DNA of 11,890 bases from Desulfurobacterium sp. (GTDB lineage Bacteria; Aquificota; Aquificia; Desulfurobacteriales; Desulfurobacteriaceae), in the NCBI GenBank assembly GCA_026988135.1, contig JALSLT010000070.1:1-11890 (forward strand). Reading direction: 5' to 3'. Both the position numbers and the translations under genes were made by a program. This document shows, in pieces, positions 1 through 6,878 of this stretch. The first letter of the stretch is position 1. Each line of letters opens with the position of its first letter. The notes under the pieces are model-generated. The model did not search any database and was not told the origin of the DNA. It was given only the letters and a program-made list of their open reading frames with translations.

Positions 1-1
1 G

Positions 2-421
2 CGGTACGAAAATGTTATAAACGTTTACAAAGATGTTGAATCCGAAGATAAACTTCTTTTCCTGCTTGGTAGAGCTAAATTCTATACTTATATTCAGGCG
101 GAGAGAGAGATAGGTAATCTTCAGGAGCAGTTAAAAACAGAAGAAGATAAATTTGCCGAGGCAAAGACGGAGGAAGAGAAGAAGGTCGCAAGGAACAGAA
201 TCTCTCTTATACTTAACGATATAGACCAGTGGAGAGAACTGGAAGTGCTTGCTAAAAAAGATGGAAAGAAACTTCTTGAAGAGCTTATTAAAAAATATCC
301 TTCATCTTTTTATAGTAAAAAAGCGATAAAAATACTTAACGGGAAGAAAGTTTTTGACAAAGTTTCAATAGAAAATCCGATTGAAAAGTCTTTTATGAAG
401 AGATTTTTTGAAACATTTTAA
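2..421 (+). CDS. C-terminal part of a coiled-coil / TPR-like protein (5' partial)
   Basis: An open frame enters from the left edge and ends with TAA at 419-421, giving 139 visible residues and no start. The middle (about residues 33-75) is rich in Glu, Lys and Gln and looks like a coiled coil (for example [20 protein letters not shown]). The end has a segment [22 protein letters not shown] that resembles the last helix pair of TPR-like repeats of the 'YP-S-YA-KA' type found in periplasmic assembly and tol-pal-type proteins. Its stop lies 11 bp before the hisF start, so the two are probably co-transcribed. Coding is supported by an uninterrupted frame and by codon use like that of its neighbours. 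The family cannot be named from this fragment, and the missing N terminus would decide whether it is secreted. Confidence 0.75.
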   Translation, partial: RYENVINVYKDVESEDKLLFLLGRAKFYTYIQAEREIGNLQEQLKTEEDKFAEAKTEEEKKVARNRISLILNDIDQWRELEVLAKKDGKKLLEELIKKYPSSFYSKKAIKILNGKKVFDKVSIENPIEKSFMKRFFETF

Positions 422-432
422 GAGAGGTAGTA

Positions 433-1188
433 ATGCTTGCTAAAAGAATAATTCCCTGTCTTGACGTTAAAGAAGGAAGAGTTGTTAAAGGTATCAATTT
501 TGTTAATCTTATAGATGCCGGTGATCCGGTTGAAAATGCGAAAGTTTACGATAAGCAGGGAGCGGACGAACTCGTTTTTCTTGATATTACTGCCAGTTAT
601 GAGAAGCGTGGAATAATGATAGATGTTGTTAGAAGGACGGCGGAAACGATATTTATGCCGCTAACTGTTGGTGGTGGTATAAGAACCGTAGAGGACATAA
701 GAAATTTATTAAATGCGGGTGCTGATAAGGTTTCTATCAACACTGCAGCTGTTAAAAATCCCGGATTTGTAAAAGAAAGTGCTGAAATTTTCGGCTCGCA
801 GTGTATAGTTGTTGCTATAGATGCCAAAAGGAATGGGAATTCCTGGGAAGTTTATATCCATGGAGGGAGAACACCGACAGGGATAGATGCTGTTGAGTGG
901 GCTAAAAAAGTTGTTGAGCTTGGAGCCGGTGAAATTCTTCTTACATCGATGGATAGAGACGGGACGAAAAAAGGTTACGATGCTGAGTTGATAAAGGCTA
1001 TTTCTAATGCGGTTTCTGTTCCTGTAATAGCTTCCGGTGGAGCTGGAACTAAAGAACACTTTTATGAAGGACTTGTTTACGGTAAAGCTGACGCTGTTCT
1101 TGCAGCTTCCGTTTTCCATTTTAAAGAGATGACAATTCGTGAACTTAAAAAATATCTGGAAAATAAAGGAGTGATTGTTAGATTTTAA
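433..1188 (+). CDS. hisF: Imidazole glycerol phosphate synthase, cyclase subunit HisF
   Basis: Cyclase subunit of the HisFH complex. It uses ammonia made by HisH to convert PRFAR into imidazole-glycerol phosphate and AICAR, so it links histidine and purine synthesis in the cytoplasm. The 251 residues match the usual HisF length and (beta/alpha)8 barrel. The start [12 protein letters not shown] carries the first catalytic Asp (D11), and VVAIDAKR carries the second (D130). Both phosphate-binding regions are visible: [11 protein letters not shown] near 79-89, and VIASGGAG in the C-terminal half. The ATG is preceded by GAGAGG at 422-427 with a 5-nt spacer. It follows the upstream gene by 11 bp. 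No other his gene is in the window, so hisF is apart from hisH here. It converges on the flavin-reductase gene, with only 6 bp between the two stop codons and no clear terminator. Confidence 0.98.
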   Translation: MLAKRIIPCLDVKEGRVVKGINFVNLIDAGDPVENAKVYDKQGADELVFLDITASYEKRGIMIDVVRRTAETIFMPLTVGGGIRTVEDIRNLLNAGADKVSINTAAVKNPGFVKESAEIFGSQCIVVAIDAKRNGNSWEVYIHGGRTPTGIDAVEWAKKVVELGAGEILLTSMDRDGTKKGYDAELIKAISNAVSVPVIASGGAGTKEHFYEGLVYGKADAVLAASVFHFKEMTIRELKKYLENKGVIVRF

Positions 1189-1194
1189 GGATTT

Positions 1195-1770
1195 CTATAT
1201 GGGTGTAATCTCCTTTTCAATAATTGTGTATCTTTTACCGCCAAGCCTTCCGATAATGCCTTTTTGCGAAGATAGACTATCTTCGGTGTAGTGGATATAG
1301 ACAACTTCTCCTATAATAACAGACATTGGAGTGCTACCAAGTTCCAAAATCTCTTTTGTTTTACACTCGAGAGCTGCAGGAACGTCCTTTATAAACGGTG
1401 GAGATACAATTTGAGAAGGAGATGTTTCTATTTTAAGTTTCTCTATTTCGCTTTCTTCAGGTGGAAAATCTTTTCCCGATTCTATCATTTGCTCGATAAA
1501 TTTTTCCGTAACAACGTTTATTGCAAATTCTCCGGTTCTTCTTATATTCCTCGCCGTATCCTTTTCGGAACCGTCTTTTCTTTTTCCGATAGATATGAAA
1601 ATTAAGGGAGGTTTTGTCGTTATAGCGTTGTAAAAGCTAAAAGGCGCAAGGTTAACAGTTCCGTTTTCGTTTAATGTTGTTACCCATGCTATCGGTCTTG
1701 GAGTAATTGTGTTAAATATCAGTTTTGAGATGAGTTCTTGCTCTGCTGATTTAACGTCAACTTTCTTCAT
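1195..1770 (-). CDS. Flavin reductase-like (DIM6/NTAB) FMN-binding protein
   Basis: A 191-residue member of the flavin reductase-like, FMN-binding split-barrel family. The N-terminal half holds the family hallmarks: TPRPIAWVTT (about 23-32), NLAPFSFYNAI (about 40-50), PPLIFISIGKR and DTARNIRRTGEFAINVV (about 71-87). Relatives bind FMN and act as flavin reductases or reductase components. The real substrate cannot be read from sequence. I chose the ATG at 1770 because GGAG at 1780-1777 sits 6 nt upstream. A longer frame from GTG at 1782 would overlap smpB and lacks a good ribosome site. With the chosen start the gene begins 2 bp after the smpB stop, so it is the last gene of the plsC-ispH-S1-smpB operon. 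Its role in that operon is unknown. Confidence 0.88.
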   Translation of the reverse strand: MKKVDVKSAEQELISKLIFNTITPRPIAWVTTLNENGTVNLAPFSFYNAITTKPPLIFISIGKRKDGSEKDTARNIRRTGEFAINVVTEKFIEQMIESGKDFPPEESEIEKLKIETSPSQIVSPPFIKDVPAALECKTKEILELGSTPMSVIIGEVVYIHYTEDSLSSQKGIIGRLGGKRYTIIEKEITPI

Positions 1771-1772
1771 TT

Positions 1773-2231
1773 TCATCTCCACTGCTTCATCGCTTTTTGA
1801 GCTTCCCTTTCAAGGTCTTTTCTCTTTATAGTTTCTCTTTTGTCGTAAAGTTTTTTACCTTTTGCAAGGGCTATTTGAACCTTTGCTTTGCCTCTTTTAT
1901 TAAAGTAAATTTTAAGGGGTATTATTGTAAGTCCTTTTTCCTGGGATTTTCCGATTAGTCTTTTTATCTCTTTTTTGTGGAGTAAAAGTTTCCTTCTTCT
2001 TGTCGGTTCGTGGTTAAATAGATTGCCGTGGGTATAAGGTGCTATATAGGTGTTAAATAGGAAAGCCTCGTCGTTTTCTATTCGAACAAAAGAATCTCTT
2101 AGGTTTGCTTTTCCATCTCTTAAAGATTTTACTTCGGTCCCTTTAAGTTCAATTCCCGCCTCATATTTTTCCAATATCTCATAATCGAAAAATGCTTTTT
2201 TGTTTTTTATTTCTGGGGTTCTTCCGGACAT
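1773..2231 (-). CDS. smpB: SsrA-binding protein SmpB
   Basis: SmpB binds tmRNA (SsrA) and delivers it to stalled ribosomes for trans-translation. At 152 residues it has the standard length. Family features are clear: [34 protein letters not shown] near the N terminus, then [27 protein letters not shown], and the basic tail [16 protein letters not shown], which enters the decoding channel in known structures. The ATG at 2231 lies inside the last codons of the S1 gene (25-bp overlap), with AGAGGAG about 12 nt upstream. That is a slightly long spacer, so translation coupled to the S1 gene is likely. The tmRNA gene itself is not in this window. Confidence 0.97.
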   Translation of the reverse strand: MSGRTPEIKNKKAFFDYEILEKYEAGIELKGTEVKSLRDGKANLRDSFVRIENDEAFLFNTYIAPYTHGNLFNHEPTRRRKLLLHKKEIKRLIGKSQEKGLTIIPLKIYFNKRGKAKVQIALAKGKKLYDKRETIKRKDLEREAQKAMKQWR

Positions 2232-3226
2232 GTTAGCACTAATCTCCTCTTCTCTTTATCTACCTTTTCCACGGTAAAAGTGTAGTTTTTCCGCTCTTTC
2301 AGATGTTTATCGTTAATATTTTCTTTAGGTACAAAACCGGTAACATCGTTAGGTAGTTCGATAAATATACCTTTAGAGGAGATTTTAGCAACTTTCCCTT
2401 CTATTTTACTCCCTTTTTTATAGGTTTTTTCTATCTCCTCCCAAGGGTCCTTTGCTATTCTCTTTATTGAAAGGAAAAGTCTCTCTTTCTCCTTGTCTAT
2501 TTTTAAGATTTTTACTTTTATTTTTTTTCCGATAGAGGTAGCTTCAAATGGGGTTTTAAGTCCGGACCAAGATATATCGCTTTTGTGTACCAGTCCATCC
2601 ACACCATTTACATCAACGAATATTCCAAAATTAACAATGTTCTTCACTGTTCCTTCGATAATTTCGTTTTCACGAAGATTTTCAAGAACCTCTTTTCTTC
2701 TTTTTTTCCTTTCCTCTTCAAGGAGCTGTCTTCTGGAGATGACAATGCTTTGTCTTTTTCTATCGATAGAGAGAATTTTTGCTTTTATTTTTCTGTCAAG
2801 CCAGTTATCAGGTTTTGTTACGGGAATGATATCTACTTGTGAGAACGGAAGGAATGTGTAAATACTGTTTCCTATGTCGACTTTATATCCGCCCCTTACT
2901 CTTTGTCTGATTATTCCTTCCACCAATTTTTCTTTTTCGAGTCTGTTTGCTGTTTCTTCCCAGGTTTTTAGATTTTTAACTGTTTCTGCGGAAAGGATAG
3001 CATATCCGGATTCCGTTTCAGGTTCCACTATACATATTTCAACTTTCTCGCCTATTTCAGGAGGTTTTTCAAATTCTTCCAGAGGAACAATTCCTTCGCA
3101 TTTCCCTCCGTAGTCTATGAAGACGTCTTTTCCGTCTATTTTTATAACTGTTCCATTGGTGATGCTGTTTCTTTTTCCCCTATTTTTGAAATACTCGTCA
3201 AGTAGTTTTGCAAAATCCTCTTTCAA
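2207..3226 (-). CDS. S1 RNA-binding domain protein, four repeats (ribosomal protein S1-like)
   Basis: A protein of 339 residues with four S1 (OB-fold) repeats at roughly 23-81, 102-166, 190-256 and 274-332. The third is the most typical ([30 protein letters not shown]). Repeats one and two are divergent, as in the ribosome-binding repeats of bacterial S1. Four repeats is fewer than the six of E. coli S1 and resembles S1 homologues of several other phyla. The likely role is mRNA binding at the 30S subunit. A longer frame begins with TTG at 3268, but the TTG at 3226 is better placed, with AGGGGGAG at 3240-3233 and a 6-nt spacer. At 3268 a GAGGAGG abuts the codon with no spacer. With this start it overlaps ispH by 29 bp and smpB by 25 bp. 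It could be called rpsA, though four-repeat S1 proteins are not always true S1. Confidence 0.9.
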   Translation of the reverse strand: MKEDFAKLLDEYFKNRGKRNSITNGTVIKIDGKDVFIDYGGKCEGIVPLEEFEKPPEIGEKVEICIVEPETESGYAILSAETVKNLKTWEETANRLEKEKLVEGIIRQRVRGGYKVDIGNSIYTFLPFSQVDIIPVTKPDNWLDRKIKAKILSIDRKRQSIVISRRQLLEEERKKRRKEVLENLRENEIIEGTVKNIVNFGIFVDVNGVDGLVHKSDISWSGLKTPFEATSIGKKIKVKILKIDKEKERLFLSIKRIAKDPWEEIEKTYKKGSKIEGKVAKISSKGIFIELPNDVTGFVPKENINDKHLKERKNYTFTVEKVDKEKRRLVLTCPEEPQK

Positions 3227-4073
3227 CTGTTTCTCCCCCTTCAAAGATAGTCTGAACCTTTCGAACAACCTCCTCTATCACCCATTGGGGTGTTGAAGCT
3301 CCTGCTGTTATCCCAATAGTTTCTATATTTTTGAGCCAGTCTATTTTTAGTTCTTTTGCTGACTCTATATGGTAACTTTTAGGATTTAAATGTTTTGAAA
3401 TGTTAAAAAGTTTTGTTGTATTTGAGCTGTTTCTTCCTCCGATGATAAGCATTGTATCAACGGATTTTGAAAGTTTTTTGGTTTCTTCCTGTCTTACTTT
3501 CGTTGCTTTACAGATGGTATTGAAAATTTTCAACTCTTTAGTCTCTTTGCTTAAAAGAGCAACTGTTTTGGATAAGAATTCGCCGTTTAATGTTGTCTGA
3601 CATACAATTCCAAGTTTTTGGAGTTGGGAAAGGCTCAATATATCTTTCTCTTTTTCTATTATTAGAGGTTTTTTTACGTGACCTGCTATTCCTCTTACTT
3701 CGGGATGAGAGCTGTTACCGAGAATACAGACAGGATAACCCTCCTTTTCAAGTGAAACTGCTTTTTCTTGTATCGCTTTTACAAAAGGGCATGTAGCGTC
3801 AACAATGAATGTTTGTTTGGCTTTCAATTTTTTTATTATTTCTGGAGGGACTCCGTGGGAGCGGATGATAACTGTGGATTTTTTAGGTATCTCGTCTATC
3901 GATTTCACTTTTTTTATACCGAAAGTTTCGAGTCGCTTAGTTTCTTGAGGGTTGTGGATAAGTTCACCAAGAGAATATACTGTCCTGTTTTCCTTGGCTG
4001 CAGCTATTGCCATGTTTACGGCTCTTTTAACACCCCAGCAAAATCCTGCACTTTTGGCTACTATTATTTTCAA
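3198..4073 (-). CDS. ispH: 4-hydroxy-3-methylbut-2-enyl diphosphate reductase IspH
   Basis: Last enzyme of the MEP isoprenoid pathway. It is a [4Fe-4S] enzyme that reduces HMBPP to isopentenyl and dimethylallyl diphosphate. The three cluster cysteines are at C12 (SAGFCWGVKRA), C95 (VDATCPFVK) and C188 (NTICKATKVRQ). Substrate-site residues also line up: H40 in GELIHNP, H73 in RSHG, H123-P-E125 in SSHPEVRG, the CQTTLN threonines, GGRNSSNT, and GASTPQWVIEEV. At 291 residues it has the usual length. The start is TTG at 4073, overlapping the plsC stop by 4 bp (TTGA), with AAAGGAG 8 nt upstream. No ATG gives the conserved N terminus. The 3' end overlaps the S1 gene. In some Firmicutes IspH and S1 repeats are fused in one protein. 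Here they are separate, overlapping genes. Confidence 0.97.
   Translation of the reverse strand: MKIIVAKSAGFCWGVKRAVNMAIAAAKENRTVYSLGELIHNPQETKRLETFGIKKVKSIDEIPKKSTVIIRSHGVPPEIIKKLKAKQTFIVDATCPFVKAIQEKAVSLEKEGYPVCILGNSSHPEVRGIAGHVKKPLIIEKEKDILSLSQLQKLGIVCQTTLNGEFLSKTVALLSKETKELKIFNTICKATKVRQEETKKLSKSVDTMLIIGGRNSSNTTKLFNISKHLNPKSYHIESAKELKIDWLKNIETIGITAGASTPQWVIEEVVRKVQTIFEGGETVERGFCKTT
3233..3240 (-). promoter_or_regulatory. Strong Shine-Dalgarno of the S1 gene, inside the ispH coding region
   Basis: Read on the minus strand, AGGGGGAG is followed by AAACAG and then the TTG codon at 3226-3224. The near-perfect purine tract and 6-nt spacer decide the S1 start in favour of 3226 over the upstream TTG at 3268. 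The site lies in the last codons of ispH, so ribosomes finishing ispH would pass over it. That makes termination-reinitiation coupling plausible. Confidence 0.7.
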
Positions 4074-4711
4074 GTTTGTAGCTCCTTTATCTTTTCTATA
4101 ATTTTTTTAGCTGCTTTTTCATAGTTTTCTTTACTATTGCTAAGTTCAATTTGAAAAGCTTCTCCAAGTTTTATTTTAACATTCGCAGATTTTGGGAGTT
4201 TTGCTCCTTTTGGCAGGAGGTCTTCACTTCCGTCTATAAAACACGGAATAATAGGCACATTTGCTTTTAAGGCTATCATTCCGGTGCCAATTTTGGGTTT
4301 GAGAAATTTCCCTTTTGGAGCTCTTGTTCCTTCCGGAAAAAGGCATAAAAGTTCTCCTTTTCTTAAAATGGTAAGGGCGGTTTTCATCGCTTTAAGGTCA
4401 AATTTGCCTCTTTTGACAGGGAAACCGTTTCCCCAGTGTTTTATTAGAGTCGAAATAAAAGGGGTTTTGAAAAGCTCTTCTTTTGCCATAAAAAAAACAG
4501 GTCTTTTCATAACGGCATAGGCTACAAGGGGAGGATCCATAAAGCTTCTGTGATTTGATACGAGAAGAACGGGGCCTTTTTCAGGTATGTTTTCTCTCCC
4601 TTCAACACTTAAACGGGCAAGTTTTGCAATAGCAGCACCTGCCGTTTTTAACCAGATGTAATAGGCCGTTTTTCTTTTAAGCCACGGATATGTTTTTGTA
4701 ATGGATTCCAT
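4070..4711 (-). CDS. plsC: 1-acyl-sn-glycerol-3-phosphate acyltransferase (PlsC family)
   Basis: Inner-membrane acyltransferase expected to add an acyl chain to lysophosphatidic acid, giving phosphatidic acid for phospholipid synthesis. It has 213 residues, typical of short PlsC proteins. The four family blocks are visible: the catalytic HX4D in SNHRSFMD (H54, D59), FPVKRG near 97-102, FPEGTR at 125-130, and the VPIIPCFIDGS block near 151-161. The N-terminal 20-35 residues are moderately hydrophobic and could be the membrane anchor. The ATG at 4711 has AAGGA 6 nt upstream. It starts 11 bp after the upstream gene and overlaps ispH by 4 bp. The operon therefore joins lipid, isoprenoid and translation genes. 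Related acyltransferases with other acceptors cannot be excluded. Confidence 0.93.
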   Translation of the reverse strand: MESITKTYPWLKRKTAYYIWLKTAGAAIAKLARLSVEGRENIPEKGPVLLVSNHRSFMDPPLVAYAVMKRPVFFMAKEELFKTPFISTLIKHWGNGFPVKRGKFDLKAMKTALTILRKGELLCLFPEGTRAPKGKFLKPKIGTGMIALKANVPIIPCFIDGSEDLLPKGAKLPKSANVKIKLGEAFQIELSNSKENYEKAAKKIIEKIKELQT

Positions 4712-4722
4712 TATTGTCCTTG

Positions 4723-5328
4723 TTAGAAATCAAGATTTACTCCGGCGAAATAGGAAAGTGCTTTATCCATAGTGAGGTTTTTTGATATGAGAAATTCAAA
4801 GGACAATCCTTGTGCCACTGTTAAATCAAGACCTCCTTTGATTTTCATCACAATATAATTTTCAAGGGTATCTCTGAACCAGTCTCCTGAATCGCTAAAC
4901 TCATAAAGTCCCGACCCATCAGACCTTACACCTATGCCAGGTGCTACACCTATGAATGGAATTAAAGTGAAACTGTTCCCAACTGCCACAACTTTTCTAT
5001 TTGCTCCTATGTAGGGAAATTGGAGAAGGAAATTATATGTGAAATCCATCTTTCTTATACCGTCGCTGTATAGCTTATCCCATCCGACAAGAAGACTGTA
5101 TCCGTGGCGGAGATAGTTTTTATATGTTAATACGCCAACTTCTATATTTTTACAATTATCAAAAGATGCGGTTTTACTTGAAGATATACCGAAAGTTGTG
5201 AAAATTTTTCTTCCTGAAACGAAACTTCTATTTAGAGAAAATAGCGAGTTGTATCCCGCCGAAGCGATTTGAGGGAATGTTAACAGTAAAAAGGCGGTTA
5301 TGGCAGTTACCAGGCCTTTGTTTTTCAT
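4723..5328 (-). CDS. Predicted outer-membrane beta-barrel protein of unknown function
   Basis: A 201-residue exported protein not recognised as a named family. It begins with a clear signal peptide: MKNK, a hydrophobic core (LVTAITAFLLLTFPQ), and a likely signal peptidase I site ASA-G at about residue 24. The mature part is Gly-, Tyr- and Phe-rich with alternating hydrophobic strands (for example FTLIPFIGVAPGIGV, FAGVNLDF) and ends in Phe, the usual last-residue signal of outer-membrane barrels. The size would suit an 8-stranded barrel. There is one cysteine (FDNCKNIE). The ATG at 5328 has GAGGT at a 6-nt spacer. It is the first gene of the plsC-ispH-S1-smpB operon and faces the HIT gene across a 64-bp divergent region. 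A lipid or envelope role is suggested only by its position. Confidence 0.8.
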   Translation of the reverse strand: MKNKGLVTAITAFLLLTFPQIASAGYNSLFSLNRSFVSGRKIFTTFGISSSKTASFDNCKNIEVGVLTYKNYLRHGYSLLVGWDKLYSDGIRKMDFTYNFLLQFPYIGANRKVVAVGNSFTLIPFIGVAPGIGVRSDGSGLYEFSDSGDWFRDTLENYIVMKIKGGLDLTVAQGLSFEFLISKNLTMDKALSYFAGVNLDF

Positions 5329-5331
5329 TAC

Positions 5332-5360
5332 TTTACCTCGCCTATCAAAATTTTTATAAT
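5332..5360 (+). promoter_or_regulatory. Sigma70-type promoter for the HIT / amidase genes
   Basis: A perfect TATAAT -10 lies at 5355-5360. Exactly 17 nt upstream is TTTACC (4 of 6 -35 positions) at 5332-5337. The start of transcription would be near 5367, and the HIT gene follows with AGGGGG and a 6-nt spacer before ATG at 5393. The first bases of the -35 fall next to the ribosome site of the divergent gene. This is a pattern match only, without experimental support. Confidence 0.55.
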
Positions 5361-5372
5361 CAATTCTATCAA

Positions 5373-5378
5373 ATTATA
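5373..5378 (-). promoter_or_regulatory. Possible -10 element for the minus-strand operon
   Basis: TATAAT reads on the minus strand at 5378-5373, which would place the start near 5366, about 38 nt before the ATG of the beta-barrel gene at 5328. No good -35 is seen at 16-18 nt spacing (the bases are in the first codons of the HIT gene), so this is weaker than the plus-strand promoter. If real, the two promoters overlap and polymerases would compete. Confidence 0.35.
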
Positions 5379-5392
5379 GAAGGGGGAAGCTT

Positions 5393-5767
5393 ATGGTTTG
5401 CCCGTTTTGTGATATGGATAAGTTGGAGATTGTTCTTTCAAACGATCTTGCTTTTGCAATATTTGATAAGTATCCTGTTAATTCCGGCCATCTGCTTATT
5501 ATTCCTTTTCGTCATTTTAGTAGTTGGTTTAATGCGACAAAGGAGGAGAGGGAGGCTATACTGGAACTTATTGACAGAGCAAAAGTGTATATTGATGACA
5601 ATTTTTCTCCCGATGGATACAATTTGGGAATAAATGTTGGAGAACTTGCAGGACAGACAATTTTTCACCTTCATGTTCACCTTATCCCAAGGTATAAGGG
5701 GGATATTGATGACCCTACCGGAGGGGTAAGGGGAGTTATTCCTGAAAAACGGATTTACAAGAGGTGA
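5393..5767 (+). CDS. HIT-family nucleotide hydrolase/transferase
   Basis: A cytoplasmic histidine-triad protein of 124 residues. The signature HLHVHLIPR is at 92-100, giving the triad H92, H94 and H96, with H96 the expected nucleophile-region histidine acting on nucleotidyl phosphates. The N terminus MVCPFCDMD carries a CxxC of the type that, with histidines, binds zinc in many HIT proteins. VNSGHLLIIPFRHF (about 29-42) is the conserved strand and His of the fold, and GYNLGINVGELAGQTIFH matches the loop before the triad. Relatives hydrolyse dinucleoside polyphosphates or nucleoside phosphoramidates. The length and CPFC start resemble the Fhit/AP4A-hydrolase-like branch, but the substrate is not certain. 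Its stop sits at 5765-5767, 2 bp before the next gene's ATG. Confidence 0.95.
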   Translation: MVCPFCDMDKLEIVLSNDLAFAIFDKYPVNSGHLLIIPFRHFSSWFNATKEEREAILELIDRAKVYIDDNFSPDGYNLGINVGELAGQTIFHLHVHLIPRYKGDIDDPTGGVRGVIPEKRIYKR

Positions 5768-5769
5768 TT

Positions 5770-6504
5770 ATGGAGGTTTGTGCAATTCAGTTTGATACAA
5801 GTGCCGGAGATTTTAATAAGAATTGGAACAGAGCGTTAACTTTTTTGAACTTTTGTAGAAGTGATTCTATAGTCGTTTTTCCTGAGGTTTTCTCAACAGG
5901 ATTTGCCTATGATTGTATGGATGAGGCTGCAAGGTTTGGAGTAACGGTTGTAGATTTTCTTGGTAAACTTTCAAAAAGTTCAAATTCTGTATTTGTTTTC
6001 ACGGTGATAGAGAAAGCTTTAAACAGCTTTTATAACGTTGTAAAAGTTATTGATTGTGGTAAGGAGGTTTTGTCAAGACCCAAGATAAAACTTTTTAAAC
6101 CTTTTGATGAGGATAAATATTTTAAATCCGGTAAATTCCCGGAAGACCTTAAGGTTGTTGAAACGGATAAGGGGGTTATAGCACCTTTAGTCTGTTTTGA
6201 GTTGCGATTTTCGGAGTTTTTTCTCCATTTCCTTAAAAATGATGTGGATATTGTTACCGTTTCCGCCCAGTGGGGCAGAGCAAGGAAAAAGCATTGGGAA
6301 ATATTACTTTTTGCAAGAGCTATAGAAAATCAGACTTTTGTTGTCGGTGTAAACGGAATAGGTGATATGGCCGGTTCTTCTGCGATAATTGATCCTTGGG
6401 GAAGGGTTCTTGGAGATATGGGAGACGGGGAAGGGGTTGTTTTGGCTGATATTTCACTTTCTGCTGTTGGACAGGTTAAAAAGAAACTTCCGATGGAGAG
6501 GTGA
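5770..6504 (+). CDS. Carbon-nitrogen hydrolase (nitrilase superfamily; omega-amidase-like)
   Basis: A 244-residue cytoplasmic enzyme of the nitrilase superfamily, which hydrolyses amide C-N bonds. From the ATG at 5770 the catalytic triad is E39 (VVFPEVFSTGF), K105 (RPKIKLF) and C142 (PLVCFELRFSE). The later motifs VTVSAQWGRAR, RAIENQTFVVGVNGIG and SAIIDPWGRVLGDMGDGEGV are also family-typical. The WGRAR-KHWEILLFARAIENQ arrangement resembles omega-amidase (YafV/Nit2-like) proteins that remove ketoglutaramate-type amides, but this is inferred from similarity of pattern. A GTG at 5764 would overlap the HIT stop. The ATG at 5770 has AGAGG 5 nt upstream and is preferred. It is 2 bp from the HIT gene. 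HIT and Nit domains are fused in animal NitFhit, so this adjacency of separate genes is notable. Confidence 0.92.
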   Translation: MEVCAIQFDTSAGDFNKNWNRALTFLNFCRSDSIVVFPEVFSTGFAYDCMDEAARFGVTVVDFLGKLSKSSNSVFVFTVIEKALNSFYNVVKVIDCGKEVLSRPKIKLFKPFDEDKYFKSGKFPEDLKVVETDKGVIAPLVCFELRFSEFFLHFLKNDVDIVTVSAQWGRARKKHWEILLFARAIENQTFVVGVNGIGDMAGSSAIIDPWGRVLGDMGDGEGVVLADISLSAVGQVKKKLPMER

Positions 6505-6778
6505 TTATAGGGATTTTTGATTTGAAAGATAGAGATATAAAGAGAGTAGTGCTTAATATTGGTAGAGAGAATCTCGATTTTAAAAAAGCGAGCGGTTACC
6601 TGTGCTTTCAAACTGGTATAAAGTAAAAATAGGTGAATCGCTTTTCGAAAAATTGAAATACATGGTTAGAGAGGCTTTACAATTTTCCTATTAGCTTTTT
6701 GTAATACGTGGTGCGGTATTTAACCACCGGAGATTGTATGGAAAATTGCTTCTGGAAGGTTCGCTATGTTCTATTTAA
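6501..6778 (+). pseudogene. Broken small ORF after the amidase gene (one frameshift, one amber codon)
   Basis: A GTG at 6501 overlaps the amidase stop as GTGA, behind GGAGAG. It opens 41 codons (VIIGIFDLKDRDIKRVVLNI...) ending at TAA 6624-6626. The -1 frame, open after a TAA at 6581-6583, then carries SERLPVLSNWYKVKIGESLF and on to REALQFSY, a TAG at 6692-6694, and afterwards LFVIRGAVFNHRRLYGKLLL to TAA at 6776-6778. Joined at the A6 run (6582-6587), the parts make about 90 protein-like codons with the local codon style. One added A would restore the first join, so a sequencing error, a true indel or slippage are all possible. The amber codon makes decay more likely. I do not recognise the family. 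The 292 bp between the amidase and the tRNA cluster otherwise show nothing clear. Confidence 0.45.
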
Positions 6779-6796
6779 AGTTTACTTGATAATAGA

Positions 6797-6873
6797 TGGA
6801 GCGGGAGACGGGATTCGAACCCGCGACCCTCAGCTTGGAAGGCTGATGCTCTAGCCAGCTGAGCTACTCCCGC
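6797..6873 (-). tRNA. tRNA-Gly (anticodon TCC)
   Basis: Read on the minus strand, the 77 nt fold as a class I tRNA. The acceptor GCGGGAG pairs with CTCCCGC. The D arm is GCTC-AGCTGGCTA-GAGC. The anticodon stem TCAGC/GCTGA encloses the loop CTTCCAA with anticodon TCC. The T arm GCGGG-TTCGAAT-CCCGT is followed by the discriminator T and an encoded CCA (6799-6797). It reads GGA and GGG codons. It is the last tRNA of the three-gene cluster, and no strong terminator hairpin is visible downstream. Confidence 0.97.
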
Positions 6874-6878
6874 ATCTA

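Noticed and set aside
709..1119. A 136-codon minus-strand open frame inside hisF
   Set aside because: hisF is certain on the plus strand. This frame has low-complexity, Ser/Phe/Asn-rich content, no ribosome site and no family motif.
1189..1240. Bidirectional terminator between hisF and the flavin-reductase gene
   Set aside because: Only a 5-bp AAGGA/TCCTT pairing with a long loop can be drawn, and no stable GC stem or T-run is present.
3227..3268. Longer S1 protein starting at TTG 3268
   Set aside because: The purine tract touches that codon with no spacer, while TTG 3226 has an ideal site. The extra 14 residues show no S1-repeat similarity.
6692..6694. TAG as a sense codon (pyrrolysine or suppressor reading)
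   Set aside because: There is no sign of pyl genes or a suppressor tRNA here, the neighbouring gene needs a frameshift as well, and decay explains both defects more simply.
6707..6731. Possible terminator hairpin GTGGT ... ACCAC between the amidase and tRNA operons
   Set aside because: The stem is only 5 bp with a 10-nt loop, and no T-run follows on either strand. It also falls inside the broken coding remnant.
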